Shown: positions 1 to 8,532 of the stretch, piece after piece | Position numbering within the stretch: the stretch's first letter is position 1 | Layout of the letters: the number at the start of each line of letters is the position of its first letter | From: Enterobacter hormaechei ATCC 49162 | Lineage (GTDB): Bacteria > Pseudomonadota > Gammaproteobacteria > Enterobacterales > Enterobacteriaceae | Direction: 5' to 3' | Length of the DNA: 64,000 bases | Assembly: GCF_001875655.1 (NCBI RefSeq) | Contig: NZ_MKEQ01000001.1 | Location: 1,612,001-1,676,000, forward strand | The notes under the pieces: generated by a model | Database searches by the model: none | What the model was told of the DNA's origin: nothing | Seen by the model: the letters and a program-made list of their open reading frames with translations, nothing else | Translations under genes and position numbers: made by a program

Positions 1-327
1 ATAGGATAAATCAATAATCTCATGGCTATGCTTATTAAATTCATTATCACAATAATGCGCTATTGCAATATTAATTGCAACAGCGATATCTATTGTAGAA
101 AAATGATAATCACCTGGTTGGTAAAGTGAATTAATTATCCCTCTAAACTCTCTGGAATTAATCAAATCAAGAGGTCTGTAACATTCTCGTAGTTTTTTAT
201 CATTAACACTTGTTAGAATATCAATAATACTCTTTTGATATAAGTAATTAGATAGTTTTCTCTTAAATATGTAGTGAAACGGAGATGTAATTACTTCAGA
301 TATTTTAATAACGTCATTTAAAATCAC
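1..327 (-). CDS. partial hypothetical protein, AT-rich gene cut by the window edge
   Basis: An open frame runs on the minus strand from a GTG at 327 to the window edge without a stop, giving at least 109 residues. An in-frame TAG lies just upstream of the GTG and no ATG lies between, and a weak AGG sits 8 bases before the start. The visible part is rich in Ile, Asn, Lys and Tyr and has no motif I recognise. Base composition is far more AT-rich than the chromosomal genes from 3300 on, which suggests foreign origin. The C-terminal end is missing, so function cannot be assigned. Confidence 0.5.
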   Translation of the reverse strand, partial: MILNDVIKISEVITSPFHYIFKRKLSNYLYQKSIIDILTSVNDKKLRECYRPLDLINSREFRGIINSLYQPGDYHFSTIDIAVAINIAIAHYCDNEFNKHSHEIIDLSY

Positions 328-482
328 TTTGGATACCTGGGATGTAAGCTAAGCACATGTGCTAACCATATCAAACTATTGCAAAAAATATATGTAGAAT
401 CTGCACTCCCCTCGCAGTTTCCACATTGTCAACTCACCTACCACTATCTATAATTTTTCCAACCTGGAAACAAGGGGCAAGG

Positions 483-794
483 ATGCACGTAGTTTCAAGA
501 GCGCCTTTCGATACAGCGGCCAGACATTATCCCAATCAAGCATAAGCCCTGGACGATCTTTACCGGGTACTAAAAAAGGAACACTACCCCTCACCAGACG
601 AGATGCGAAAGCGCTTTCCCAGCCTGGACCGGATGAAATACCGGGAAAAATGGTGGGTCATTGAAGTGGGTGGCGGGCATCTAAGAGTAATGTTTTTTGC
701 TGATTTTGAGCGGGGAAAGATCTTCATCAAACACATCAGCACGCACGCAGAGTATGACAAGCTCACGGACTACTACCGGAGAACGAAAGAATGA
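483..794 (+). pseudogene. higB: HigB-type toxin with in-frame stop
   Basis: This is a type II toxin of the HigB (RelE-superfamily mRNA interferase) family, about 103 residues. The frame starts at ATG 483, reads 20 residues, meets TAA at 543-545, then continues in the same frame to the stop at 792-794. The part after the stop carries the family core (KRFPSLDRMKY, VGGGHLRV, THAEYD), which matches the E. coli HigB pattern. The stop is therefore a nonsense change inside an otherwise intact gene. An ATG at 603 could give a 63-residue C-terminal fragment but has no ribosome site. It overlaps the antitoxin by 4 bases (ATGA), the usual toxin-first HigBA layout. Sequencing error is the main alternative. 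Confidence 0.8.
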
Positions 795-1210
795 ATTATG
801 CAGCAGCCATCAAAGCGGCAAACGCTCTGACAAACGAGCTCCCTTTCCTGGGTTCAACCCCGTCGCGGCAAGACTACGAGGATGCGCTGGCGCTGGTGGA
901 GTATCTTATCGAGCACGACCCGGATAACCCGCTGGTAGATATGCTCACTGCCAAAATCGATAAGTACGAAAACGAGTCCCCGGAATTTGCAGAATTTAAC
1001 GCGCGTATTGCCAGTATTCCGTCAGGCGTTGCGTTACTGCGAACGCTGATGGATCAGTACCAACTCACTCAGAGTGATTTCGAGAACGAGATTGGTAAGA
1101 AGTCTCTGGTGAGTCGGATCCTGAACGGACAGCGCACGTTAACGCTGGATCATATGCGTGCGCTGGCGAAGCGTTTTGGTTTGCCGGTGAGTGCGTTTGT
1201 TGGGAATTAA
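791..1210 (+). CDS. higA: HigA-type antitoxin, XRE family helix-turn-helix
   Basis: Antitoxin and autorepressor partner of the upstream toxin, 139 residues. The N-terminal 75 residues are the HigA-specific extension (an acidic stretch with DYEDALALVEYL and DPDNPLVDML). The C-terminal half is an XRE helix-turn-helix: YQLTQSDFENEIGKKSLVSRILNGQRTLTLDHMRALAKRFG. It starts at ATG 791, overlapping the toxin stop. The antitoxin frame is intact although the toxin is broken, as expected if loss of the toxin is tolerated but an active toxin without antitoxin is not. It may still repress the operon or act on a homologous toxin elsewhere. Confidence 0.85.
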   Translation: MNYAAAIKAANALTNELPFLGSTPSRQDYEDALALVEYLIEHDPDNPLVDMLTAKIDKYENESPEFAEFNARIASIPSGVALLRTLMDQYQLTQSDFENEIGKKSLVSRILNGQRTLTLDHMRALAKRFGLPVSAFVGN

Positions 1211-1264
1211 TGCGAGGTTTTCACCCAGACCGACTCCCGAGACTTTAATACCTCTATCTCACTT

Positions 1265-1655
1265 ACCCCGGCCCCTCGCTCCCCGCCGCCAGCAGCGGCA
1301 CCACCACGTCGCTGATGGGCACCGCAATACCGTGCCTGCGACCGTAGCGCTGGATCACGCCGTTGCGTATGTCCCACTCCATCGGGCGATCGGCCTGACG
1401 GTCGGACAGGATCGACAGCATTAAAGATCTGCACTGGGACATTCGCCCCAGCCCGCACATTAGCTCCGTGCAGGTGCGGTCGACGGATAAGATGTTGACG
1501 CTCAACCACGCGATTAATATCGCCGGGCTGCTCCAGGCCACCTCGCACTGGCTGTTGACCACGCGGCCTAATAAGCATCAGGAACGGGATTTTCTGCGGT
1601 ACCTCTTTACCGTTTTCAGGTGTGTCGCTACGGATAGGTGGGCATTCAGACGAGC
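1265..1655. pseudogene. chimeric remnant of panE-like and ybdK genes (second copy)
   Basis: Bases 1265-1416 match the 3' end of the panE-like gene at 3323-3474, with 8 differences in 146 aligned bases counted by eye. From 1410 the sequence matches the middle of ybdK from 4964 on, to about 1655. The switch falls on the shared 7-mer GATCGAC, present once in each parent gene. The intervening 1.49 kb (3475-4963) is therefore missing from this copy, as in a deletion between short repeats. The ybdK part is more diverged than the panE part and has lost one base near 1610. The two copies flank the hcp-tlde1-tldi1 cargo. Neither fragment can encode a working protein. Confidence 0.88.
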
Positions 1656-1977
1656 CGTTATGAGTTTTTAAACAATTAATAAAGAATCAAATAGACAGAG
1701 TATCCAATAACCATTCAAGTATTTATTACATTTTCAATCAATATTCACTTAATTATTATTTAAGCAAAACCACCGTATTAATCATTAACAATTTATCCAG
1801 ATCCAAACCATAAGCCCCCATACTTTCTTAATTTGCATCAATGAAACCGCAGATCGTTTTATATCCACACTGTACAAAATTGACGGCTAATTTTGTACGC
1901 GCTAGCGTTGCACTAGTTACGTAACAAGCTAAACCATAAGGTCTTTTCAGGATTTCCTTAAATGGAGTTTTAAACAA
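1656..1977 (+). promoter_or_regulatory. AT-rich leader of hcp with three palindromes
   Basis: No gene is seen in these 320 bases. Close to hcp lie three perfect palindromes in a row. An inverted repeat has arms GTACAAAATT / AATTTTGTAC at 1872-1881 and 1889-1898 with a 7-base spacer. CGCTAGCG lies at 1900-1907 and GTTACGTAAC at 1916-1925. hcp starts 52 bases further on, with GGAG about 10 bases before its ATG. The palindromes could be regulator sites or an end of the inserted cargo; which one is not clear. Confidence 0.5.
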
Positions 1978-2469
1978 ATGGCTATTCCCGCTTATTTATG
2001 GCTCAAAGACGACGGTGGTGCCGACATCAAAGGCTCTGTCGATATACATGGCCGTGAAGGAAGTATTGAGTTAATCGCACTGAACCACGGCATAATGCAG
2101 CCCACGGACAAGCATAACGGCAAGGCTACAAGTCTTCGCATCCATTCCCCCTATTCTTTCGATAAAGAGATCGACGCTTCCAGCCCCTATTTATACAAGG
2201 CTGTTAGCACGGGCCAGAAACTAAAATCCGCTGAGATAAAGTTTTACCGTATCAACGATGCTGGTCAGGAAGTGGAATATTTTTCCACCCTTCTGGAAGG
2301 CGTGAAGATCGCCAGCGTTTGTCCAATGATGCTTGATATCAAAGATCCTGACTACGAGAAGCATAACCATCTTGAGCTGGTAGAGCTGCTCTATGAAAAA
2401 ATTACCTGGCGCTACGTGGACGGTAACATCATGCATTCAGATAGCTGGAACGACCGCAAGACGGCATAA
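1978..2469 (+). CDS. hcp: Hcp family type VI secretion tube protein
   Basis: A 163-residue Hcp-family protein. Hcp hexamers stack to form the inner tube of the type VI secretion system and carry small effectors in the lumen. The start MAIPAYLWLKDDGG, then GSVDIHGREGSIELIALNHG, are the family signature. No other T6SS structural gene is in the window, so this is an orphan hcp that would depend on an apparatus encoded elsewhere. The next gene is an effector 10 bases downstream, which suggests this Hcp delivers that effector. I chose ATG 1978 for the conserved N-terminus. Confidence 0.92.
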   Translation: MAIPAYLWLKDDGGADIKGSVDIHGREGSIELIALNHGIMQPTDKHNGKATSLRIHSPYSFDKEIDASSPYLYKAVSTGQKLKSAEIKFYRINDAGQEVEYFSTLLEGVKIASVCPMMLDIKDPDYEKHNHLELVELLYEKITWRYVDGNIMHSDSWNDRKTA

Positions 2470-2479
2470 GGAGAACATT

Positions 2480-2836
2480 ATGGGATGGAAGTATGAGCAA
2501 TCAACTGGCAAGATGTATAAAGACGGCAAATTAATTGAGACAGGATATTCCGGTGCCCTTACCAATAAAAATAATCCGGACCGTCAGCATGTGAAGGGTC
2601 TGGGTCCGCTGCCGCGCGGAACATATAAAATTGCGGGACATTCGAATTCTAAAGGACCCATTACCATTATCCTTGAGCAAACTTCGGGAGAGAGTTTTGG
2701 TCGTTCAGAGTTCCGCATTCATGGTGACCATAAGTACGGTCCAGCCGGATTTGCTTCGGAGGGGTGCATTATTCTCTCACTGTCAACGCGACGTAAAATC
2801 CTTCGTGACGGCGGTGAGCTTGAGGTAGTGCGATGA
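2480..2836 (+). CDS. tlde1: Tlde1-like L,D-transpeptidase type VI effector (DUF2778)
   Basis: 118 residues resembling DUF2778 proteins, the family of the Salmonella T6SS effector Tlde1, which attacks peptidoglycan precursors in the periplasm of target cells by L,D-carboxypeptidase and exchange activity. The expected catalytic pair is visible: H81 in FRIHGDHKYG and C96 in SEGCIIL. The N-terminus has the typical WKYEQSTGKMYKDGKLI opening and there is no signal peptide, consistent with delivery through the T6SS tube. The start at ATG 2480 follows AAGGAG. The gene lies directly after hcp and overlaps the immunity gene by 4 bases, which implies coupled translation. Confidence 0.85.
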   Translation: MGWKYEQSTGKMYKDGKLIETGYSGALTNKNNPDRQHVKGLGPLPRGTYKIAGHSNSKGPITIILEQTSGESFGRSEFRIHGDHKYGPAGFASEGCIILSLSTRRKILRDGGELEVVR

Positions 2837-3267
2837 AATACCCAATCGTCCTGCTGCTTTGTGCGCTCACTGTCCCAGCCATTGCAGCCAGCACTGACTG
2901 GCCATCAGCACTTCATGGAATCGCCTCAGGTGACACACACTGGATTGAGCAAGCCCCAACGCTGGCTGCCACGGCTGACGTCAGGCAGGCGCAACTGCTG
3001 GAGGATGCTTTGGCCGCAGCGCTCACAACAAACACCAGCGCCACACTGAAAGCGCTCCAGACCATTGACGCGGGAAAGTGGCCGCACATGGTTGGCAGCG
3101 ATATCGTCTGCACGCCGCCTCTAGAGAAATCCCCCGCCGAAGTCGACGCGTTCTATCAGCGCACCCGCCGGGCGCTGCTGGAGACGGTTGAGGGTGCTCA
3201 GTGCCTCTGGATCCTGGAAGCAACAATGGTAGAGCTAAACGCTGAGAAAGCCCGTCAGGGTAAGTAA
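2833..3267 (+). CDS. candidate Tldi1-like periplasmic immunity protein
   Basis: A 144-residue protein with a clear Sec signal peptide: KYP, a hydrophobic run to about residue 17, then AIAAS. The mature part is alpha-helical in composition and has two cysteines besides the one in the signal (in VCTPP and QCLWI) that could form a disulfide. Position after the effector with an ATGA overlap and predicted periplasmic location fit an immunity protein that blocks incoming effector from sister cells. The role is inferred mainly from context, as sequence similarity to the Salmonella immunity protein cannot be tested here. Confidence 0.7.
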   Translation: MKYPIVLLLCALTVPAIAASTDWPSALHGIASGDTHWIEQAPTLAATADVRQAQLLEDALAAALTTNTSATLKALQTIDAGKWPHMVGSDIVCTPPLEKSPAEVDAFYQRTRRALLETVEGAQCLWILEATMVELNAEKARQGK

Positions 3268-3274
3268 GAGAGTT

Positions 3275-3300
3275 ACCCGGCGCACAACGGCCGGGTCTTT
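3275..3300 (+). terminator. terminator after the hcp-effector-immunity operon
   Basis: Perfect arms ACCCGGC (3275-3281) and GCCGGGT (3290-3296) with an 8-base loop, followed by CTTTCCTT. It lies 8 bases after the immunity gene stop and closes the module. Confidence 0.65.
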
Positions 3301-3320
3301 CCTTCACTCCAGACCCTGGC

Positions 3321-4211
3321 TCACCCCAGCCCCTCGCTCCCCGCCGCCAGCAGCGGCACCACCACGTCGCTGATGGGCACCGCAATACCGTGCATGCGAC
3401 CGTAGCGCTGGATCACGCCGTTGCGGATATCCCACTCCATCGGGCGATTCGCCTGGCGGTCGGCGAGGATCGACGTACCCAGGTCCTCAGGCGCACGCTG
3501 GAAGTTCGCCAGAATCTCCTCCGCCACCGCATCGTCCAGCTTCGCCCCTTCGGCGCGGGCGACGGTAAGCCCTTCGCGCAGATAGGCCAGCGCCAATTCG
3601 CTGATATCTTCGCGCCTGAACATTCCGGCGCGGCGGTTAGAAAGCACCATCAGCCCGGCGACTGCGTTTTGCAGCAGCTTGCGCCAGGCGACGGTGGCGA
3701 AATCTGTCGAAATTTCAACCGCGCAGCGCGTATTGCGAAGCGCCTCCACCACCCGCTGCACCTGCGGCACGTCCGGCAGCGTCAGGCGCGGTTTTGCCCG
3801 CAGCCAGACGGAGGCATCCGGCTCGCGCTGGGCCGGGAACCAGACTACCGACGGCAGCACCGTCGCGCCGTTAACCCACGCCTCAAGCTGGGCTTTTTGC
3901 TCTACGCCGTTTTGCAGCGCGCAGACCACGGTGTTTTCATCGCACAGGGCGCGCAGCCACCCGGCGCTGTCGGCATTTTGCGTCGTTTTTACCGCCACAA
4001 AAACGAGATCGGCGGGGCGCGTAATGACGGCAGGATCGGTGAGTACCGGACCGGGCACCACGATTTCCCTCTCATCGTGACGCAGGCGCAATTCCGGGTG
4101 CGCGGTGCGACCGCACAGCAGCGGCGTGCGGCCCGCATCATGCAATACCGCGGCAATGGTGGTGCCAATCGCACCAGGACCAATCAGCGCAATGGTTGGA
4201 TAGTCAGACAT
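3321..4211 (-). CDS. 2-dehydropantoate 2-reductase family protein (PanE/ApbA-like)
   Basis: 296 residues with an N-terminal Rossmann fold (IALIGPGAIGTTIAAVL) that binds NADPH and the C-terminal helical domain of the ketopantoate reductase family, including the WRKLLQNAV segment and the NxPMEWDxRNG element seen near the end of PanE proteins. The family reduces ketopantoate to pantoate in pantothenate synthesis, but this is a paralogue of unproven substrate. ATG 4211 follows GGGAG. It is divergent from ybdK. Its 3' end exists in a second, damaged copy at 1265-1416. Confidence 0.8.
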   Translation of the reverse strand: MSDYPTIALIGPGAIGTTIAAVLHDAGRTPLLCGRTAHPELRLRHDEREIVVPGPVLTDPAVITRPADLVFVAVKTTQNADSAGWLRALCDENTVVCALQNGVEQKAQLEAWVNGATVLPSVVWFPAQREPDASVWLRAKPRLTLPDVPQVQRVVEALRNTRCAVEISTDFATVAWRKLLQNAVAGLMVLSNRRAGMFRREDISELALAYLREGLTVARAEGAKLDDAVAEEILANFQRAPEDLGTSILADRQANRPMEWDIRNGVIQRYGRMHGIAVPISDVVVPLLAAGSEGLG

Positions 4212-4316
4212 GGGTCACTCCCCTTTTGCTAAGCCTGAAATCAGTTATACCACCCTGAAAAGAGCGCGCCACGCCCATTGTCTATACTCAACACATAACA
4301 GACAACGGAGTGCGCC

Positions 4317-5438
4317 ATGCCCTTACCCGATTTTAAGTCCTCTGAACCTTATACCCTCGGCATTGAACTCGAACTCCAGGTGGTTAACCCGCCGGGTTAC
4401 GATCTGAGCCAGGACTCCTCTGCCCTCATCGCCGCCGTCAAAGACGAGATCAAAGGGGGCGAAGTCAAACACGACATCACCGAAAGCATGCTCGAAATCG
4501 CCACCGGCGTGTGCCAGACCATCGACCAGGCAGCGGCGCAGTTCTCGGTGATGCAGCAGAGCATCCTGCGCGCGGCGGAAGAGCAGCATATCCAGATCTG
4601 CGGCGGTGGGACGCATCCGTTCCAGAAATGGCAGCGGCAGGAGGTGTGCGACGACGAGCGCTATAACGTCACGCTGGAGCGCTTCGGCTATCTGATTTTA
4701 CAGGCGACGGTGTTCGGCCAGCACGTGCACGTTGGCTGTCGGACCGGGGACGATGCCATTTACCTGCTGCACGGCCTGTCGCGCTTTGTGCCGCACTTTA
4801 TCGCCCTCGCCGCGTCGTCACCGTATATGCAGGGCACGGACACGAAGTTCGCCTCATCGCGGCTGAACATTTTTTCGGGGTTCCCGGATAACGGCCAGAT
4901 GCCGTGGGTTAACAGCTGGCAGGAGTTCGAGGGGCTGTTCCGCCGCCTGAGTTCCACCAGCATGATCGACAGCATTAAAGATCTGCACTGGGACATCCGT
5001 CCCAGCCCGCACTTCGGCACCGTGGAGGTGCGGGTGATGGATACGCCGCTGACGCTCGGCCACGCCATTAACATCGCCGGACTGATTCAGGCGACGTCCC
5101 ACTGGCTGCTGACCACGCGGCCCTATAAGCATCAGGAACGGGATTTTCTGCTGTATCGCTTTAACCGTTTTCAGGCCTGTCGCTACGGGCTGGAAGGCAT
5201 TCTGACGGACGTGCATACCGGCGAACACAAAACCGTGGCGGACGATATCGCCTGGCTGCTGGAGCAGGTTGCGCCGTCGGCCGAGAAGCTCGGCGCGACG
5301 AGTGCAATCAATGAAATTGCCCTGCTGTTAAAGCAGGGCAAGAGCGAGGCGCAGCGCATGCGGGACTTTATCGCCGACGGCGGCTCGCTTATTTCTCTGG
5401 TGCAGAAGCACTGCGAGCTGTGGGCGACGAGTCCGTAA
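4317..5438 (+). CDS. ybdK: YbdK carboxylate-amine ligase (glutamate-cysteine ligase 2 family)
   Basis: 373 residues, nearly the length of E. coli YbdK (372) and recognisably its orthologue from [22 protein letters not shown] through [29 protein letters not shown] to the end. The family joins amino acids to carboxylates with ATP and has weak gamma-glutamylcysteine synthetase activity in E. coli; its physiological role is open. In E. coli ybdJ lies just upstream of ybdK; here the two are about 7.5 kb apart with efflux genes between. The 3' end overlaps the convergent RND gene by 50 bases. Confidence 0.95.
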   Translation: MPLPDFKSSEPYTLGIELELQVVNPPGYDLSQDSSALIAAVKDEIKGGEVKHDITESMLEIATGVCQTIDQAAAQFSVMQQSILRAAEEQHIQICGGGTHPFQKWQRQEVCDDERYNVTLERFGYLILQATVFGQHVHVGCRTGDDAIYLLHGLSRFVPHFIALAASSPYMQGTDTKFASSRLNIFSGFPDNGQMPWVNSWQEFEGLFRRLSSTSMIDSIKDLHWDIRPSPHFGTVEVRVMDTPLTLGHAINIAGLIQATSHWLLTTRPYKHQERDFLLYRFNRFQACRYGLEGILTDVHTGEHKTVADDIAWLLEQVAPSAEKLGATSAINEIALLLKQGKSEAQRMRDFIADGGSLISLVQKHCELWATSP

Positions 5439-8400
5439 GGCCGTGGCCCCACTCGCGCAGGCGCTGGAACAGCACGAACAGCGCGGGGATGAACACAATC
5501 CCTACCACGGTTGCCACCAGCATGCCGCTGAACACCGTGGTGCCGATGATGCGGCGGCTCTGGGCACCCGCCCCGGTCGCCAGCATCATCGGCAGAACGC
5601 CGATAATAAACGACACGGCGGTCATCATCACCGCGCGGAAGCGGCGCGATGCCCCTTCCCGTGCGGCATCGACAATCCCCATCCCGTCCATGCGCCGGGC
5701 GCGGGCGAACTCCACGATCAGGATCGCGTTTTTGGCCGCTAACGCGATCAGCAAGACCAGACCGATCTGCACGTACACGTCGTTGGCGTAGCCCGCCAGC
5801 CACAGCCAGACCAGCGCCCCGCCGATGGCGAACAGCACCGAGAGCATTACGCTCGCCGGCAGCGTCCAGCTCTCATACTGGGCGACGAGGAACAGCCACG
5901 CCATCACCACCGCCGCCAGTACGATCCATATCGCCTGGTTGCCGGTCTGCTGCTCCTGATACGACATGCCGCTCCAGGCGTAGTCGTACCCGGCTGGCAG
6001 GTTTTCCGCCAGAATCTCGCCCATCGCCGCCATCGCGGTGCTGCTGCTTACCCCTTCCGCTGCCGAACCGCTCATCGATACCGACGGGAACTGGTTGTAC
6101 TGCTGAATAAAGGGCGCACCGACGGTCGGCGTAATGGTGACGAGGTTGCTCAGACGCACCCGCTCGCCGCTGTTGCTGCGCACGAACAGCTCGCTGATTT
6201 GCTCCGCGCGCTCGCGCCACTGCATCTCGTTCTGCATCACCACGTGGTAGACGCGGTTGTTGACGCTGAAATCCCCGGCGCGCGTGCCGCCGAAGGCGGT
6301 TTGCAGGCTGCTGAAGATGCGCGACACCGGCACGTCGAGGCGCGCGGCGCGCTCGCGGTCAACGGTCAGCGTCAGCTGCGGCACGTTGCTGCTCCAGGTG
6401 GTGAACACGCGGCTCAGCTGCGGATGCTGGTTAGCTTTCGCCAGCACCTCACGCGTCACGCGCTCCAGCTCCGCCGGGCTTTGCCCCGCCTGAGCCTGAA
6501 TGCGCAAGTCGAAACCGGAGGCGTTGCCCAGCCCCGGCAGCGTCGGCGGCGCGAAGGTCATGATGGTCGCTTCCGGCAGAGCCAGCAGCTGGCGCTAAAG
6601 GGTGCCCATCACCTCATCCAGCGGCGGACGCTGACTCCAGTCTTTGAGCATGATGGAGATAAACCCGCCGTTGGAGGCGCTGGTGCCGTTGAGGATGTTA
6701 AACCCTGAAACCTGAATCACATCTTCCACCGCCGGGTTTTTAGCGATGAGTTCGCGCGCGGTGGTCATCACCGCTTCGGTGCGCTCCAGCGACGCCGCTT
6801 CCGGCAGCTGGACGCTGGCGAAGAAGTAGCCCTGATCCTCCTGGGGCAGGAAGCCCTTTGGCATCGACATAAAGCTGAAAACCACCACCGCCGCCGCGCC
6901 TGCGGTGGCCAGCAGCGCCAGCCACGGGCGCAGGTTTAATACGTTCACGATGCGGGTGTAGAAACCGCGTGCGGCATCCAGCCCACGGTTAAAGGCGCGA
7001 TAAACTGCCGCAGGTTTCTTCGGGCGCGGACGCAGCAGCAGCGCGCACAGCGCGGGCGTCAGGGTCAGCGCCACCAGGCTTGAAAGCGTCACGGCGGTCG
7101 AGAGCGTTACCGCAAACTGGCGGTACAGCTCACCGACAATCCCCGGCAGGAGCGCCACCGGCACAAACACCGCCAGCAGCACCAGCGTCGTCGCGATGAC
7201 CGGCCCGGCAATCTGCCGCAGCGCCAGCGCGGTCGCCGCCGTGCGGCTCTGCCCTTCCGCCATCAGCGTTTCGACGCTCTCCACCACCACGATGGCGTCA
7301 TCTACCACCATGGTCAGCGCCAGAATAATGGCAAACAGGCTCAGCGTATTGGCGGAGTAGCCGAGCGTATAGAGCACCGCAAAGGTGCCCACCAGCGACA
7401 CCGGAATGGCCAGGGCGACAATCAGCGTCGCGCGCCAGCTTTGCAGGAACAGGGACACCACGACCACCACCGCCAGCATCGTCAGCGCCAGCGAGACGCC
7501 GATCTCTTTGATGGTGGCGGCCACAAACGAGGTGGTGTCGAATTTAACTTCATAGACCAGATCGTCCGGGAAACGCGTGGACAACCGTTCCAGTTCCGCG
7601 CGCACCGCATCGGCCACGCGCAGGGCGTTGGCGGACGGCGTGGGGTAAATGCCGAGATAGGCGGAGTCGTGTCCGTTAAGCTGCGCGCCAGAGCTGTAGC
7701 TGCGCGAGCCAAGCTCGATGGTGGCGACGTCCTTCAGGCGCACCAGCTGTCCCATCTCCCCGGCGCGAATGATAATGCTGGCAAAGTCGTCGGCCTGGTT
7801 TAAGCGCCCCAGCCCGTTGATGGTCAGGGTCTGCTGCTGGCCGTTGAACACCGGCGGCGTGCCGACCTGACCTGCCGCCCCCTGCACGTTCTGTTCGCGC
7901 AACGCCTGCGCCACGTCGTCGGTGGTGACGTTCAGGGCGTTCATGCGGTCCGGACGCAGCCAGATGCGCATGCTGTAATCCCGCGCGCCGAACATCTGCA
8001 CCTGCCCGACACCCGGCAGGCGGGACAGCGCCTCGCGCACCTGCGTGCTGGCATAGTTGCTGACGAACAGCGGCGTGTGGGTATTGTTCGGTGAGTAAAG
8101 ACTTACCCCCAACATCAGGTTGGTGGCGCGCTTGCGCACCTGCACGCCGTTTTGCTGCGCCTCGGTCGGCAGCTGCGCCAGGGCCTGCGACACGCGGTTC
8201 TGCACGTCGATGGCGGCGAGATCCGGATCGGTGCCTGCCGCAAAGGTAATGTTCAGGCTGTAGGTGCCTTCGTCCGAACTGGTGGACTCCATATAGAGCA
8301 TGTGATCCACGCCGTTCAGCTGCGTCTCCAGCGGCGTGGCGATGGCCTCCGCCACGTCAGCCGAGCTGGCGCCCGGCCAGCTGGCAGAGACATTCACCAC

Positions 8401-8523
8401 TGGCGGGGTGATCTGCGGGTACTGCTCCACCGGAATAATCCTCAGCGCGATGGCCCCCAGCAGGGTGATGACCAGCGCAATCACCATCGCAAAGCGCGGG
8501 CGTTTGATGAAAAACGTCAGCAT
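5389..8523 (-). pseudogene. RND multidrug efflux pump (HAE1 family) interrupted by in-frame TAG
   Basis: Together the two frames encode an AcrB-type inner-membrane proton antiporter of about 1040 residues, the usual length. The first part (8523 to 6598) has MLTFFIKRPRFAMVIAL, the GVGQVQMFG porter motif and the TM4 segment LALTMVVDDAIVVVESV with the paired aspartates for proton relay. TAG at 6597-6595 is codon 643, in the periplasmic porter domain. The frame then continues without shift for 401 more codons, including the second membrane half. One base change from a sense codon explains it. The product would lack half its membrane helices. Readthrough, or a sequencing error, would restore it. 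Confidence 0.85.
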
Positions 8524-8532
8524 GATGGCTCC

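Noticed and set aside
1191..1578. short open frames in the 1.2-1.6 kb segment
   Set aside because: The segment is a chimeric remnant of panE-like and ybdK sequence; the frames are chance or leftovers.
3390..4232. 280-residue plus-strand open frame opposite the panE-like gene
   Set aside because: No motif, and the minus strand gives a full Rossmann reductase.
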